Source: Eubacteriales bacterium
GTDB lineage: Bacteria > Bacillota > Clostridia > Oscillospirales > Butyricicoccaceae
Assembly: GCA_030524205.1 (NCBI GenBank)
Contig: JAUNGZ010000002.1
Span: 1 to 64,000, forward strand
Length of the DNA: 64,000 nucleotides
Direction: 5' to 3'
The notes beneath the pieces were generated by a model. The model was not told where the DNA came from and made no database searches. It saw nothing but the letters and a program-made list of their open reading frames with translations. Made by a program: the position numbers and the translations under genes. Shown one piece after another: positions 32,501 through 42,096 of the stretch (the first letter of the stretch is position 1; each line of letters opens with the position of its first letter).

Positions 32501-35500
32501 GCGGCGCGTTTGACCCGACCTCGGTCGATGCGATCGCGATGCGCACCGGCACCGATTCGGCTTATTACCTGTTCCTGCCGTCGAGCCTTGACAGAAGCCA
32601 AGTGAATCTGTTTGTCACCGCACCCGCCGAGGCGGTCACCGAGGCGAGCGGCAAGATCACCTTGCAGCGCGGCCTGAACACGGTTGACCTGACCGGCGTG
32701 GACGAGCTTTCGCTCGCCAGCGGCGACAAGACGCTGACGCTGAAAATCATGCAGTCGTCCGAGGTGGCCGCCATGTTCCTGACCACGGACACGGGCAGCA
32801 TGGATTTTGTGCACGCGAACAAGAACAATAAGGACAAGGGCGGCATGGTGCTGGTCGGCGCGGACGGCGCGGTTGCATACGACGGCGCGCTGACGCAGGT
32901 CAAGGGCCGCGGCAACTACACCTGGAGCCTGAAAAAGAAGCCGTATCAGATCAAGCTGGACAAGAAAACCGATCTGTTCGGCATGGGCAAGGCAAAAACC
33001 TGGGTGCTGCTGGCAAACCATTTCGATAACACGCTGATTCGCAATAAGCTGGTTATGGACTTCGCCAGAGAACTTGGCATGCCCTATGTGCCGCACTGCG
33101 AATTTGTGGATCTGTATGCCAACGGCATGTATCTCGGCAACTATCTGCTGTGTGAAAAGACCGAGATCGGGGACAACCGCGTGGAAATCAACGACTTGGA
33201 AGGCGATAACGAGGACGCGAACCCGGCTTATGAAGACCTCGCCGACGCGCCGCGCGGCGGCTCTACTTCCGGCGCGGGCGCGGGCACCTATAAGTATTAC
33301 AACATCGACAGCCCGGACGACGTTACCGGCGGTTACCTGCTGGAAATGGAGCTTGGGGACCGTTATCCGGCGGAAGCGAGCGGCTTTGTAACCAAGCGCG
33401 GACAGCCGGTCGTTATGAAAAGCCCGGAATACGCCTCCGAGGCCGAGGTCAAGTACATCTATGATCTCGTGCAGTCCTTTGAAAACGCGATTTATGCGGA
33501 GGACGGCGTAGACCCGGCGACGGGCAAGCATTTCTCCGAGATCATTGATCTGGACTCGCTGGTTTATAAGTATCTGCTGGATGAATTTGTGCAGAACAAC
33601 GACGCGTTCAGCACCAGCAGCTATCTTTACAAGGACCGCGATGTAAACGGCCAAACCGGCAAGCTGTATTTCGGCCCTCCTTGGGATTACGACGTGACGA
33701 TGGGCACCGTCGGCGGCTCCAAGGGCGCGGCTTCGCTTTACATCAACAAGCCGTGGATCAACCAGATGTTCAAGCAGCCCGCGTTCACCAGCCGGCTGAT
33801 GGAAATCTATCACGGCTCGTTTCAGTCCATTTCCGAGATCACGGACGGCGAGCGGCCGAACGGCACATACCTGAAGAACGCACAGGATTACATGGATCAG
33901 GTCGAGGCTTCGGCAAGGATGAATTTCACGGTTTGGAACATCAACGACGCCAATACCGCGGCGAACGGCACAACGCTTGAAGCGACCGACACCCTGCTTC
34001 GCGACTGGCTGACGGTGCGCACCGACGTGTTCGACGCGCTGCTTTCCGGACTCGCCGCGGATATCTGGCAGGGCAGCGGCACGGCGGCAGACCCGTATCT
34101 GATTGAGAACGAGGCAGATCTGTTCGCGCTGACCGCCAAGGCGCACGCTCTGAGCGGCAATACCTTCGCGGGCGTGTACTTCAAGCAGACCGCCGATATC
34201 ACGCTGACCTCGCCGTGGCGCGCCATCCAGCAGTTTAACGGCGTGTATGACGGCGATTTCCACACCATCAGCAACCTGAACGTGACCAACTACGACGAAT
34301 ACGCAATCGGGGGAACCAGCGCCGGTTTTGCGCAAACGCTGAATGGCACGATCAAAAACCTCGGCGTGGAAAGCGGCACGATTAACGTCGATTCGCCAGT
34401 CCGTGGAAATTCCGGCAATGTGGGCACATTCGCGGCCACCAATAACGGCGCTATCATGAACTGCTACAGCAAGGCGACGGTTGTATCTAGCGGCAGCAGC
34501 GCAGGCGGTCTTGCGGGTGACAACGGCAACGGCAAGATCATCAACTCGTATTTTGCCGGCAGCGTCGGCACTAAGTACGCGGGCGGTCTGGTTTCGTTTG
34601 GCCGGGTATACGGCGGCTACAACATCGGCAAGGTGTCCGGTTCGGCGGAGCAGGGCGCGGTGCACCGTGTGAGCAGCAACAAAAACGGCCCGGTACAGTA
34701 CGCCTACTGGCGCACCGACGGCGAGGGTGACCTTGCGGCCTCGGGCGGCACAATGACAAGCTCCGAGGGCAAAACCACCGCGGAAATGCAGTCCGAGGAC
34801 TTTGCCGCCCTGCTCAACGATAACCGCGCGGCGGTGGCGGCGGCAGCCGGCGTCGATATCGGCGAGCTGGCCACGTGGCAGTATCACGCGGGCGGCTATC
34901 CGACGCTGGCGCGCACCGCGGCCACGGGCAAAATCGACTCGTCCAACACCACGGTGACCGTGACGGGCTCGGCCGCGCTGACCGCCGAGGTTTCCGTGCC
35001 CGAGGGGGCGACGGTTGCCTATCAGTGGCTGCGCGCCTCGACGGCGGACGGCTCGTACACGGCGATCAGCGGCGCGACCGGCATGACCTATACGCTGACC
35101 ACGGCGGACGCTGGAAAATTCGTGAAATTTCAGGTCAGCGGCGTCGGCGCATATGAAGGCGCGGTGCAGAGCGAACCCCTCAGCGGCTCGCTCTGGCAGG
35201 GCCGCGGCACGGTGGACAGCCCCTATTTGGTTGCGGACGAGGCGCAGCTCATTGCAATCCGCACCACCAACACCACCGGCAGCGGCGTGTATTTCCGGCA
35301 GACCGCGGATATCACGCTGACCGCCAACTGGACGCCGATCGGCAGCTTCAGCGGCGTGTACGACGGCGACGGGCACACGATCAGCAACCTCCATATGAGC
35401 GCCACCGGCAACACGCACATCGCAATGATCCATACGCTGCAAAGCGGCGGCGTGCTCAAGAATCTGGGCGTGGCCAGCGGCACGATCGTGAGCGAGGTAA

Positions 35501-37653
35501 ACCAGGCGACGTTTGTCGCGAACAACTACGGCCTCGTCCTCAACTGCTGGAGCGCGGCGGACCTGAGCGGTTCAACCTCGTCGAGCGGCGGTCTGGTGGC
35601 TGCAGGCATGCAGGGCGGCAAGGTCGTCAACTCCTATTTCCTCGGAACGATTGCGGGTGCGTATACGGCCGGCATCTCCAGCTTTGCTTATAGCGGCGTT
35701 TACGGCTGCTACAACGCGGGCAAGGTTTCCGGCGCCACGGAGCAGGGCGCGATCCTCCGCAGCGCGAACAGCAACACGTATACCAAGACGAACCCCGTGG
35801 TGTTCAGCTATTGGCAGAACGAGGGCGAGGGCTTTGTCGGCACGTCGGGCGGCATTTTGCAGTACGCGCAAGGCTATTCGGAGAGCTATATCAAGTCGCA
35901 GGACTTTGTCGATCTGATGAACGCCAATAAGTCTAAGGTTGCCGCTGCTGCGGGCGTGGCGGAAGCCGAGCTGTGGAACTGGAGCTGCCAGCAGAACGGC
36001 TATCCGACGCTTACGAAAGCGGACACGGTAGGCATCAGCGGTTCGGTTTCGATTTCCGGCACCCCGGTGTATGGGCAGACGCTTACCGCCGAGGTAGCCG
36101 ACATCACGCCCGCCAAGGCTGAATATGCGTACGCTTGGTACCGCGGCGGTGTGGAGCAGGCGATCGGCACCGGCAGCACCTACCGGCTGACCAAGGCCGA
36201 CATCGGCAAGCAGATAACGCTGAAGGTCATCGGCGCGGGCAGCTTTACCGGCACTCTGGAGGCAACCTTGGAAGCGCCTGTCGGTAAGATCGCCGTGGCG
36301 GCGCCCGTCAAGCTGAAAGCGACCGCGCAGTCCGCATATGGCGTGAATGACGGCAAGATTTCGGGCCTGTATGCCTCCTCAGTGTATGAGTACAAAACCG
36401 AGGACGCGTCCGCCTACACGCAGGCGCAAACGGGCGTGACCGAGCTCACCGGACTGGCCCCCGCGGCCTATCTGGTGCGCGTGGCGGAGACCGAAACGAC
36501 GAACGCTTCGGAAGCGGCGGCGGTAACGGTAGACGCAGCTCCTCAGATTGCCATTACCGGCGCGGTATCGGTCAAGGGCGACGCGAAGTTCGGCCAAACG
36601 CTGACGGCGGATATCTCCGGCATCGAGCAGAAGGATGCGACGCTCACATATGCTTGGTACCGCGGCGACGATCAGCAGACCGTTGTGGAGACCGCCGCGT
36701 CCTATACGCTGATGAAGCAGGATATCGGCAAGGTCATCACGCTCAAGGTTTCCGGCACCGGCGCTTACAGCGGCGCGCTGACTGCGGTGAGCGGCAGCGT
36801 TGTCAAGGCGGACGGCCCGGCGGCTCCGGCGGCGCCCACGGTGGCGGCCAAGACGGAGACGACGGTCACGCTGAACACGGCTGCCGGACAGGAATACCGC
36901 ATCGGCACGGACGGCGCGTGGCAGACGAGCGGAGAATTCACCGGCCTGAAGGCGGGCGGCACTTACTCGTTCTTCGCACGCGTTGCCGAGACGGACACCG
37001 CCTTTGCGGGCGCGGCAAGCGCGGCGCTGGAAGTTACGCTTGCGGCACAAACCGGCGCAACTGTATCCGGCAGCGCGAGCTTCGGCGCGGGCAAGGTGCC
37101 GCAGCTTGCGGCCCTGACAGCGGAAAACGGCCTGACGATCGACGCGGACAGCGCGGTCAGCGGCGACTATACGCTGACCCGCACGGTAGATGCGACCGCG
37201 GGCAAGCATTCCGTGACGTTCGCCGTGACCAAGACAGGCGAGACCAAGGCCGCGATCTCGGTCAAGCTGACCGGCGTGAACGAGGATCTGTCGGGCGTCA
37301 CCGCGACGTTTAAGGCGGCCTCGCTGGGTGCAAGAGCGTTTACGTTTGACCTGAATATGGTTCCGGCGGGCACGTACAGTGTCGAGGCCTATAAGAAGAA
37401 CCATACGGTGGGCGCAATCACCGGAATTCCAGTGGAAACCGCCCCGGTTGACTTGGGGAAGACATTGGAAATGCTGGCTGGCGATCTTAACGGCGATAAT
37501 CAGATTACTATTGCCGATAAGACATTGCTTGTAGGACGATTTAGTACATCCAATACTGAATATGATGTAAATGATGATGGCAGTATCACAATTCTGGATA
37601 AAACTTTGTTGGTTGCACAGTTCAGTAAAAAGGGAAAAACAGTGCATTTTTAA
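29485..37653 (+). CDS. Giant secreted CotH-kinase protein with GLUG/beta-helix repeats and dockerin
   Basis: A 2722-residue exported protein. In order: signal peptide (1-36, cleavage near AFA-A); Glu/Pro-rich linker (38-130); a GLUG-type beta-helix module (about 135-540); an atrophied Ig-like domain (545-625); a second beta-helix module (632-905); a CotH kinase domain (about 1090-1520, with KGRGNYTWSLKKKPYQIKLD and GPPWDYDVTMG, whose Asp residues fit the CotH active site); third and fourth beta-helix modules (1531-1810, 1905-2178), each closing with a YPTL motif; Ig-like repeats; and a two-repeat type I dockerin (2660-2722, GDLNGDNQITIADK and YDVNDDGSITILDK). The start at 29485 has GGAG; MKVVKHKR at 29497 is an alternative. 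CotH plus dockerin is known from ruminococcal cellulosomes. It is the first gene of the c-di-GMP-controlled operon. Confidence 0.88.
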   Translation: MDERMKVVKHKRHVKRLLSLLLGACMLVTSVVPAFAAEPEPLPSGDVSGVEQTVTTEQPAENGADVQQPADDGGGENAEDPDSIPPAEAPEEEGESPAEPTEQTPEEPAPEEPASETPEAPEELLLTGELYMTEDEIAEATEWSELADTLWYWNHADDAELTISSANELAGLAVLVSAGISMSGKTIYLDQNIDLSGRNWTPIGIATGDMAANSLQGVFDGQDHEITGLTIDHTEAASWYAAGLFGAVGNSGVVCNLNVTIESISVTQNSNRWLAVGGVVGRMFTSGKIVNCHATVAGDITAVSTSTDWTITGGLVGHLGSGVSEGCSAEVLENATIKTTAKNDALGTAALVGYAASLGSLERGSARIAGAIVTEKSAAAAKRALAGGLIGNSYIVKDSYAVLESTGSISLTGSAPTAPATQAGLGLIAANNSEMRNVYAVNLGEGNLTGYSGTPMGLLVGVVNHAAAVLTNGYAYTADPAMKTLAPETGVQTNLKLIENEADMKMQATFEGFDFSRTWFQPANSYPVLDADVTDQQAADAFVNNFSFATIAGTNTDQNALDSNLILPTSGRNNAEIVWTSSNSAAISETGAVNLVAGNRQTVTLTGTLTCGSETRTVEITVTIRAVFSGGTGTKEDPFQIATEEDFFAIQAKASQMGNYAGVYLKQTEDITFSRAYTAGDRIANFRGTYDGDGHTLANVTYAAAGSNKTGLFTTLAADGVIKNLGIASGTTTGAADGGILTEVCNGLVLNCWVAADMVNTGGGVSTGIFANNGSGKIVNSYSAGSINAYHCGGFASNPSGMQVLGSYNVSSVVGKTAQGAIFRSTNTGGVAKYSYWRTDGDGGQESSGGKLTDCEGLPTADMQTQDFADRLNANRSVVAGLAGVSESELWTWQYNEGAYPTLVKPTNASRIVVSQALSGAAVEGASVSLYADEQAADALYQGTTNAYGAWDGAVPAGTYFARVSKQGFAEFAAEITVKNDGTSTQIKLLSPISDTIQVWADGQPGGAFDPTSVDAIAMRTGTDSAYYLFLPSSLDRSQVNLFVTAPAEAVTEASGKITLQRGLNTVDLTGVDELSLASGDKTLTLKIMQSSEVAAMFLTTDTGSMDFVHANKNNKDKGGMVLVGADGAVAYDGALTQVKGRGNYTWSLKKKPYQIKLDKKTDLFGMGKAKTWVLLANHFDNTLIRNKLVMDFARELGMPYVPHCEFVDLYANGMYLGNYLLCEKTEIGDNRVEINDLEGDNEDANPAYEDLADAPRGGSTSGAGAGTYKYYNIDSPDDVTGGYLLEMELGDRYPAEASGFVTKRGQPVVMKSPEYASEAEVKYIYDLVQSFENAIYAEDGVDPATGKHFSEIIDLDSLVYKYLLDEFVQNNDAFSTSSYLYKDRDVNGQTGKLYFGPPWDYDVTMGTVGGSKGAASLYINKPWINQMFKQPAFTSRLMEIYHGSFQSISEITDGERPNGTYLKNAQDYMDQVEASARMNFTVWNINDANTAANGTTLEATDTLLRDWLTVRTDVFDALLSGLAADIWQGSGTAADPYLIENEADLFALTAKAHALSGNTFAGVYFKQTADITLTSPWRAIQQFNGVYDGDFHTISNLNVTNYDEYAIGGTSAGFAQTLNGTIKNLGVESGTINVDSPVRGNSGNVGTFAATNNGAIMNCYSKATVVSSGSSAGGLAGDNGNGKIINSYFAGSVGTKYAGGLVSFGRVYGGYNIGKVSGSAEQGAVHRVSSNKNGPVQYAYWRTDGEGDLAASGGTMTSSEGKTTAEMQSEDFAALLNDNRAAVAAAAGVDIGELATWQYHAGGYPTLARTAATGKIDSSNTTVTVTGSAALTAEVSVPEGATVAYQWLRASTADGSYTAISGATGMTYTLTTADAGKFVKFQVSGVGAYEGAVQSEPLSGSLWQGRGTVDSPYLVADEAQLIAIRTTNTTGSGVYFRQTADITLTANWTPIGSFSGVYDGDGHTISNLHMSATGNTHIAMIHTLQSGGVLKNLGVASGTIVSEVNQATFVANNYGLVLNCWSAADLSGSTSSSGGLVAAGMQGGKVVNSYFLGTIAGAYTAGISSFAYSGVYGCYNAGKVSGATEQGAILRSANSNTYTKTNPVVFSYWQNEGEGFVGTSGGILQYAQGYSESYIKSQDFVDLMNANKSKVAAAAGVAEAELWNWSCQQNGYPTLTKADTVGISGSVSISGTPVYGQTLTAEVADITPAKAEYAYAWYRGGVEQAIGTGSTYRLTKADIGKQITLKVIGAGSFTGTLEATLEAPVGKIAVAAPVKLKATAQSAYGVNDGKISGLYASSVYEYKTEDASAYTQAQTGVTELTGLAPAAYLVRVAETETTNASEAAAVTVDAAPQIAITGAVSVKGDAKFGQTLTADISGIEQKDATLTYAWYRGDDQQTVVETAASYTLMKQDIGKVITLKVSGTGAYSGALTAVSGSVVKADGPAAPAAPTVAAKTETTVTLNTAAGQEYRIGTDGAWQTSGEFTGLKAGGTYSFFARVAETDTAFAGAASAALEVTLAAQTGATVSGSASFGAGKVPQLAALTAENGLTIDADSAVSGDYTLTRTVDATAGKHSVTFAVTKTGETKAAISVKLTGVNEDLSGVTATFKAASLGARAFTFDLNMVPAGTYSVEAYKKNHTVGAITGIPVETAPVDLGKTLEMLAGDLNGDNQITIADKTLLVGRFSTSNTEYDVNDDGSITILDKTLLVAQFSKKGKTVHF

Positions 37654-37660
37654 TGGTTAT

Positions 37661-37695
37661 GATTGTGGTCGCAGCGTAAGGCTGCGACCACAATC
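37661..37695 (+). repeat. Intercistronic hairpin
   Basis: Fifteen-bp perfect arms (37661-37675 and 37681-37695) with a GTAAG loop directly after the CotH stop codon, followed by the ribosome site of the next gene and no T-run. Probably an RNA processing or stability element, not a terminator. Confidence 0.7.
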
Positions 37696-37711
37696 AGAAA
37701 GGATATAAGCT

Positions 37712-40700
37712 ATGAAAAAACGGATGTTATCGTTCTTGTTGTCGCTCACCATGTTGACACAGATGTTTGTCATTAGCTCTTTTGCGCTGACAGGAACTAC
37801 GTGGGAAGAACCACAGGATCCAAACAATTTCGCGGGCATGACGTTGCGGTATATAAAGCCGGATAAATTCGCCAATGGAAATTCAACCGCCGGGAAAAAT
37901 GTTTTTGCGTTGGAAATTTATACGGTTAACCAGCCCCTTGCCGCACAGAACTTTGTGGCTGTTCACACGGATAATGTGGCATTGGCAAACAAGAATACCG
38001 GCAAAGAGGTTACCGCGGATAATAATACCATGTGGTATGCCTCCGGTATGGTCGTGCCTTCTGACGAGGTAGTGGAGTATTACAACGAAAATGTTGCCAA
38101 TATTACCCTGAAACAAGGAGAGCCTATTGAAATCTGTCTGAATGAAGTGGGTATTTTTGAGTTTGGCAACTATAACTTTATAGAAGACAAGGAATTTGGC
38201 TGTGGCTTGACAAAACAAACAGGTCTGGATGGCGGCCTGAAAGATTTGTGGTTGAATGCCGCAAACAAAACACAGTATGACCCTGCCGATGGCGGCGGAA
38301 AAGTACATTTGGCCACCATGTATATGGTGCTGACACAAACTGCACTTGATGCAGGCTTGACAATTGATAACATTACGCCTGATCAGATTTTTGCAAGCAT
38401 TCCGAACGGAGATTTTCTAAATGATGATGCCGAAGCGATCAATGTGGTCGGTGGCAAAAGCGTATTTCATTTGGAAAATTTCAATGCTCCGGCGGCAGCT
38501 CCCACAAACGTCTCCATCTCCGCGGACAAATCCTCGGCGGTGGCGGGCGACAGCGTGAAGCTGACCGTATCCGCGGACGCACCCTCGGACGGCGGCACGC
38601 TGAGCTATGCGTACGTCAAGAGCGCAGAGAAGCCCACCGCGCTGTCGGGGCTTTCCTTCCAGGCCGGCCCGGAGTTTACGGTGCAGGCTGAAGCGGGCGC
38701 CAAGTACTGGGGCGTGGTCAAGAACACCAAGACCGACGGCGGAGATTCGACGGAGGCCTGCGCGGTATCCGATTCCTCCGTATCGGTCAACGTGGTCACC
38801 GGCATCGCTTCGGCGGCGGTAACGGTAGTGCCTCCTGTCGCGGAAGCGGCGGCTGCGGCTCCCACCGTGGCGACCAACGACCAGTACGAGTACACCAGCT
38901 CGAGCTGGACGCCCGCGCTGACAGGCAATGCGTTTGCGGGCTCCACTGCGTACAAGCAGACCATCACGCTGACGGCCAAATCGGGCTACTGCTTCACGGA
39001 CAGTACGACCGTTTCGCTGACGGGCACGGACAAGCAGGCGTCCAATCTCGTCAGCACCGGTGCGACGCTGACCTTTGACGTGACCTACGACGCGACCGGT
39101 AAATCGGCGTCCGAAACGGTGGCGGAGGCGAAAGCCGCGATCGCAGCCGGTGTCGGCACAAGCTTTGCGGTCGATCAGAAGGTTACGAACCCGGGCACCG
39201 AGCAGGCGGCGGACGCTACCACGGCGGCGGATATCAAGACCGCCATCGAGGCAAAGCTGACCGCGCTGAACCTGAACGGCGTTACCACCGAAGTCGGCGC
39301 GCCGACAATCAGCAAAGCGGCGGTTCCCGGCAAGCCTTCGAATGCGGCCGGCACGAACGGCGCGTACACCGCGGCCATCACGATCAAGGCCAGCGGAAAT
39401 GCGTCTGTTCAGGACGCCTTCACCATCTCCGGCGGCGTGATCACGGCGCAGGCGGCGTCGCAGTACCATCAGAACCTCGCGGCGGTGAACACGGCGAAAG
39501 CCGCGATCGAGAACGCGCTGAACAACAAGGCGGTCGCCCAGAGCGAGGCGAACAACGCGGCGGCGATCAAATCGCTGGTCGAAGCGGAGCTTGCAAAGCT
39601 TGAGCTGAACGGCGTGACCGCGACGGTGAACGCGCCGAGCGGCACACCGGCGGTTGCGGGCGTGTGGAACGACCAGAGCGGCACAAACGGCTCCTTCGCC
39701 GTAACGGTGGCGCTGAGCAAGGGCACGGAAGACGGAATCTGGACCGGCTCGGGCGATAACGACAAGGATTACAAGGCGGCCGCCACGACGGCTTCCAAGG
39801 CGATCACTGTTACCGCGACCGCGTTTGCGGCGAAAAAGACGGCGGACGGCACGGTTTCCGTGACGCCGGGCTTTGAAGAACTGGCGATCAGCTGGACGGC
39901 GCCGCAGGCGAACGTGCCGGTCGATCATTACGAGCTGACGGTATCCAAGGGCGGCGCGCCGGTAGAGGGCTATAACGCAAAGCCGATGACCTCGACCAGC
40001 GTAACGGTAGCAGGGCTGGAAAACGGCCAGACGTATGACGTTACCGTGAAATCGGTCTTTAAGACCTGGCCGGAAGCCACCAAGCTGCTCGACGACGCGG
40101 CGGCAGCCGCCTCGGGCGCGCCGGTAGCGGGCGAGCTTGCGCCGATCACCATGGACGGCGCGAGCAAGGTCGAAGGCAGCACGGCGACCTATGAAAACGG
40201 TACGGTGCAGCTGACTTGGAACGGCGCGCCGCTGGAATTCGATCAGGTGCGCGAGAACTTCATGGTCAGCCTGCGCGCGGTGCCGAAGGACGGCTTCAAA
40301 TTCACCGGCTGGACGCGCACCAAGACGGCGGGCGAAACGCCGTCGCTGGACGAAGCGGAGAGCTTCAGCTTTGACGACACGGGCGTAACCAGCTCGACCG
40401 CGAACCCGCTGTACGTTAAGGTGAATGAAGCTTCGACCTATACGCCGACCTTCGCGGCTGTCGCGGCCGTGACGGAGGGCAATCCGAAGCTGCAAAACCT
40501 GAAGGTGAACGCACCGGACGGACGGCGGCTGATTCAGGAGGACACGACGGCGGCGAACTATGACCGCTTCGCGTCGGACAAGCTCAACTACACGGTCTAC
40601 CTGACAAAGGATGAGACCAAGGTGGAGCTGCTGCCCGCGTACGCGATGGATCTGTATAGCCTCAAGTACAACGACGGCGCGGATCACGATTATACCGAGC

Positions 40701-41908
40701 CTACGCCCGATCCGGACAAGCCCGACATCGACCGCACGGGCGATCCGATCGAGCTGGCGCTGGACAAGGGCACGGAAACGAAGGACGTAACCTTCACGCT
40801 GACCGATGAGAACGACACGAACAAAACGACGACCTACACCGTAACGCTCAAGCATGTGGACACGAACCCGCAGATGGTTCTGGAGCTGGACGCGGCGAAG
40901 AGCACCAAGCTGGCGACCATGGTCATGCGCATCAAGAGCGCGGCGTTTGAATCCGGCGACTTCAGCATCAACCTGACCGAGAAGAACGTCACCCCGACGG
41001 GCGGCGGCGACGCAGTCAACGCGGCGGGCTTTGCTTCGTTCGCCAACGTGGCGAGCGGCGCGGCGCTGGCGGACGGCGTTTACGACGTAACCGCGGTTTG
41101 CGAAAATGTCAGCTCGCTGATCAGCGTGGACAAGTATGAGGTGACGAACAACGGCAAGACGCTGAACCTGACGCTGTCCTCCAAGGCGGGCACGCCGATC
41201 ACGTTTGACGAGGACGGGGACATCGTGCTCAAGTTCAAGCTGCTGCAGAACGACAACGCGATGGAAGGCAGTCTGGTGGACGTTGACCTGCTGCCGACGA
41301 TCGAAATCAACAAGGGCAGCCAGCAGAACACCATGAGCGAAGCCTTCTTCAGCGACGGTCTGGATTATGTGGAGACGGTGGAAGGAACGACGGCTGTTGC
41401 GGCAGAGGACCGGCTGGTTTACCTGAAGGTAATGGATAAGTACAACATCGTGGCGTATGTTGCGGCGCGTCCGAACTACAAGCTGGTCAACTTCAACATT
41501 TTTGATGTGAACAATGCGAACAAGCAGATCAACGACACGCCGATCCTCCTCGAGCAGGGCGACAAGCTGCTGTATAAGACGGGAGACGGCACGTACAAAA
41601 TTGAAATCCAGTCAAACGGCTTCCTTACCTACAAGCTGGACGGCTTGAAGGTCGCGGGCAAGCGCGTTGATCTGGACGCGATCTCGCTGATCGCGGGCGA
41701 CGTCAACGGCGACGGCGTGATCAACGCGGCGGACCGCACGGCGCTGGTATCGCTGCTTGGCGCGGCGGTAGACACGGACGACGGTTCGTCCAAAATGACC
41801 GGCGACGATGCCACGAAGTATTTCGCGGACTTCAACGACGACGGTTTGGTAAACGCAAAGGATCTGGGCAAGGTCATCCGCAATATCAGCGGAGCGGCCG
41901 GCGCATAA
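37712..41908 (+). CDS. Secreted dockerin-bearing multi-domain surface protein
   Basis: A 1398-residue exported protein: signal peptide (1-26); an N-terminal beta-rich, possibly cohesin-like domain (27-255) encoded in AT-richer DNA than the rest; Ig-like domains (260-460); two tandem alpha/beta repeats (about 470-575 and 590-690, each with an IKxxVEAxLAxLxLNGVT-type stretch); a fibronectin III domain (about 710-800); an InlB-like beta-repeat (850-900, FKFTGWTR); a cadherin-like beta sandwich (925-1050); a second cohesin-like domain (1052-1190); a beta-rich segment to 1320; and a dockerin (1327-1398, AGDVNGDGVINAADRTALV and ADFNDDGLVNAKDLGKVI). The dockerin should bind a cohesin on a partner, possibly the SLH-anchored protein at 42097. 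No catalytic motif seen. Confidence 0.85.
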   Translation: MKKRMLSFLLSLTMLTQMFVISSFALTGTTWEEPQDPNNFAGMTLRYIKPDKFANGNSTAGKNVFALEIYTVNQPLAAQNFVAVHTDNVALANKNTGKEVTADNNTMWYASGMVVPSDEVVEYYNENVANITLKQGEPIEICLNEVGIFEFGNYNFIEDKEFGCGLTKQTGLDGGLKDLWLNAANKTQYDPADGGGKVHLATMYMVLTQTALDAGLTIDNITPDQIFASIPNGDFLNDDAEAINVVGGKSVFHLENFNAPAAAPTNVSISADKSSAVAGDSVKLTVSADAPSDGGTLSYAYVKSAEKPTALSGLSFQAGPEFTVQAEAGAKYWGVVKNTKTDGGDSTEACAVSDSSVSVNVVTGIASAAVTVVPPVAEAAAAAPTVATNDQYEYTSSSWTPALTGNAFAGSTAYKQTITLTAKSGYCFTDSTTVSLTGTDKQASNLVSTGATLTFDVTYDATGKSASETVAEAKAAIAAGVGTSFAVDQKVTNPGTEQAADATTAADIKTAIEAKLTALNLNGVTTEVGAPTISKAAVPGKPSNAAGTNGAYTAAITIKASGNASVQDAFTISGGVITAQAASQYHQNLAAVNTAKAAIENALNNKAVAQSEANNAAAIKSLVEAELAKLELNGVTATVNAPSGTPAVAGVWNDQSGTNGSFAVTVALSKGTEDGIWTGSGDNDKDYKAAATTASKAITVTATAFAAKKTADGTVSVTPGFEELAISWTAPQANVPVDHYELTVSKGGAPVEGYNAKPMTSTSVTVAGLENGQTYDVTVKSVFKTWPEATKLLDDAAAAASGAPVAGELAPITMDGASKVEGSTATYENGTVQLTWNGAPLEFDQVRENFMVSLRAVPKDGFKFTGWTRTKTAGETPSLDEAESFSFDDTGVTSSTANPLYVKVNEASTYTPTFAAVAAVTEGNPKLQNLKVNAPDGRRLIQEDTTAANYDRFASDKLNYTVYLTKDETKVELLPAYAMDLYSLKYNDGADHDYTEPTPDPDKPDIDRTGDPIELALDKGTETKDVTFTLTDENDTNKTTTYTVTLKHVDTNPQMVLELDAAKSTKLATMVMRIKSAAFESGDFSINLTEKNVTPTGGGDAVNAAGFASFANVASGAALADGVYDVTAVCENVSSLISVDKYEVTNNGKTLNLTLSSKAGTPITFDEDGDIVLKFKLLQNDNAMEGSLVDVDLLPTIEINKGSQQNTMSEAFFSDGLDYVETVEGTTAVAAEDRLVYLKVMDKYNIVAYVAARPNYKLVNFNIFDVNNANKQINDTPILLEQGDKLLYKTGDGTYKIEIQSNGFLTYKLDGLKVAGKRVDLDAISLIAGDVNGDGVINAADRTALVSLLGAAVDTDDGSSKMTGDDATKYFADFNDDGLVNAKDLGKVIRNISGAAGA

Positions 41909-41918
41909 GAAAAACCCC

Positions 41919-41990
41919 GCATACCGCGGCGGTATGCAAAAACTGAAAAAGCAGGCAAACCGATGCCGGACCCGCGCAGAGCGGGTCCGG
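41919..41990 (+). repeat. Two tandem intercistronic hairpins
   Basis: A first hairpin has arms 41919-41925 and 41931-41937 and the second, with 10-bp perfect GC arms, 41966-41975 and 41981-41990. Neither has a T-run. A third weak stem follows near 42031-42052. They occupy the 188-base gap before the SLH protein gene and may set differential mRNA stability. Confidence 0.6.
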
Positions 41991-42096
41991 CGGTCGGCCT
42001 GTAAAACGGCGATAAAATGGGAAACAACAGCGCGCGGGCAAAGCGCGCTTGCAAATAGAAAAAAAGGGCGGAACACCGCCGGAAAGCGGGAAAAGC

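Noticed and set aside
30691..35442. A 1583-codon open frame on the minus strand, antisense to the CotH gene
   Set aside because: Composition is Arg/Ala/His-rich without domains or ribosome site, while the plus-strand frame has clear signal peptide, CotH and dockerin modules. It is a by-product of GC-rich codon usage.
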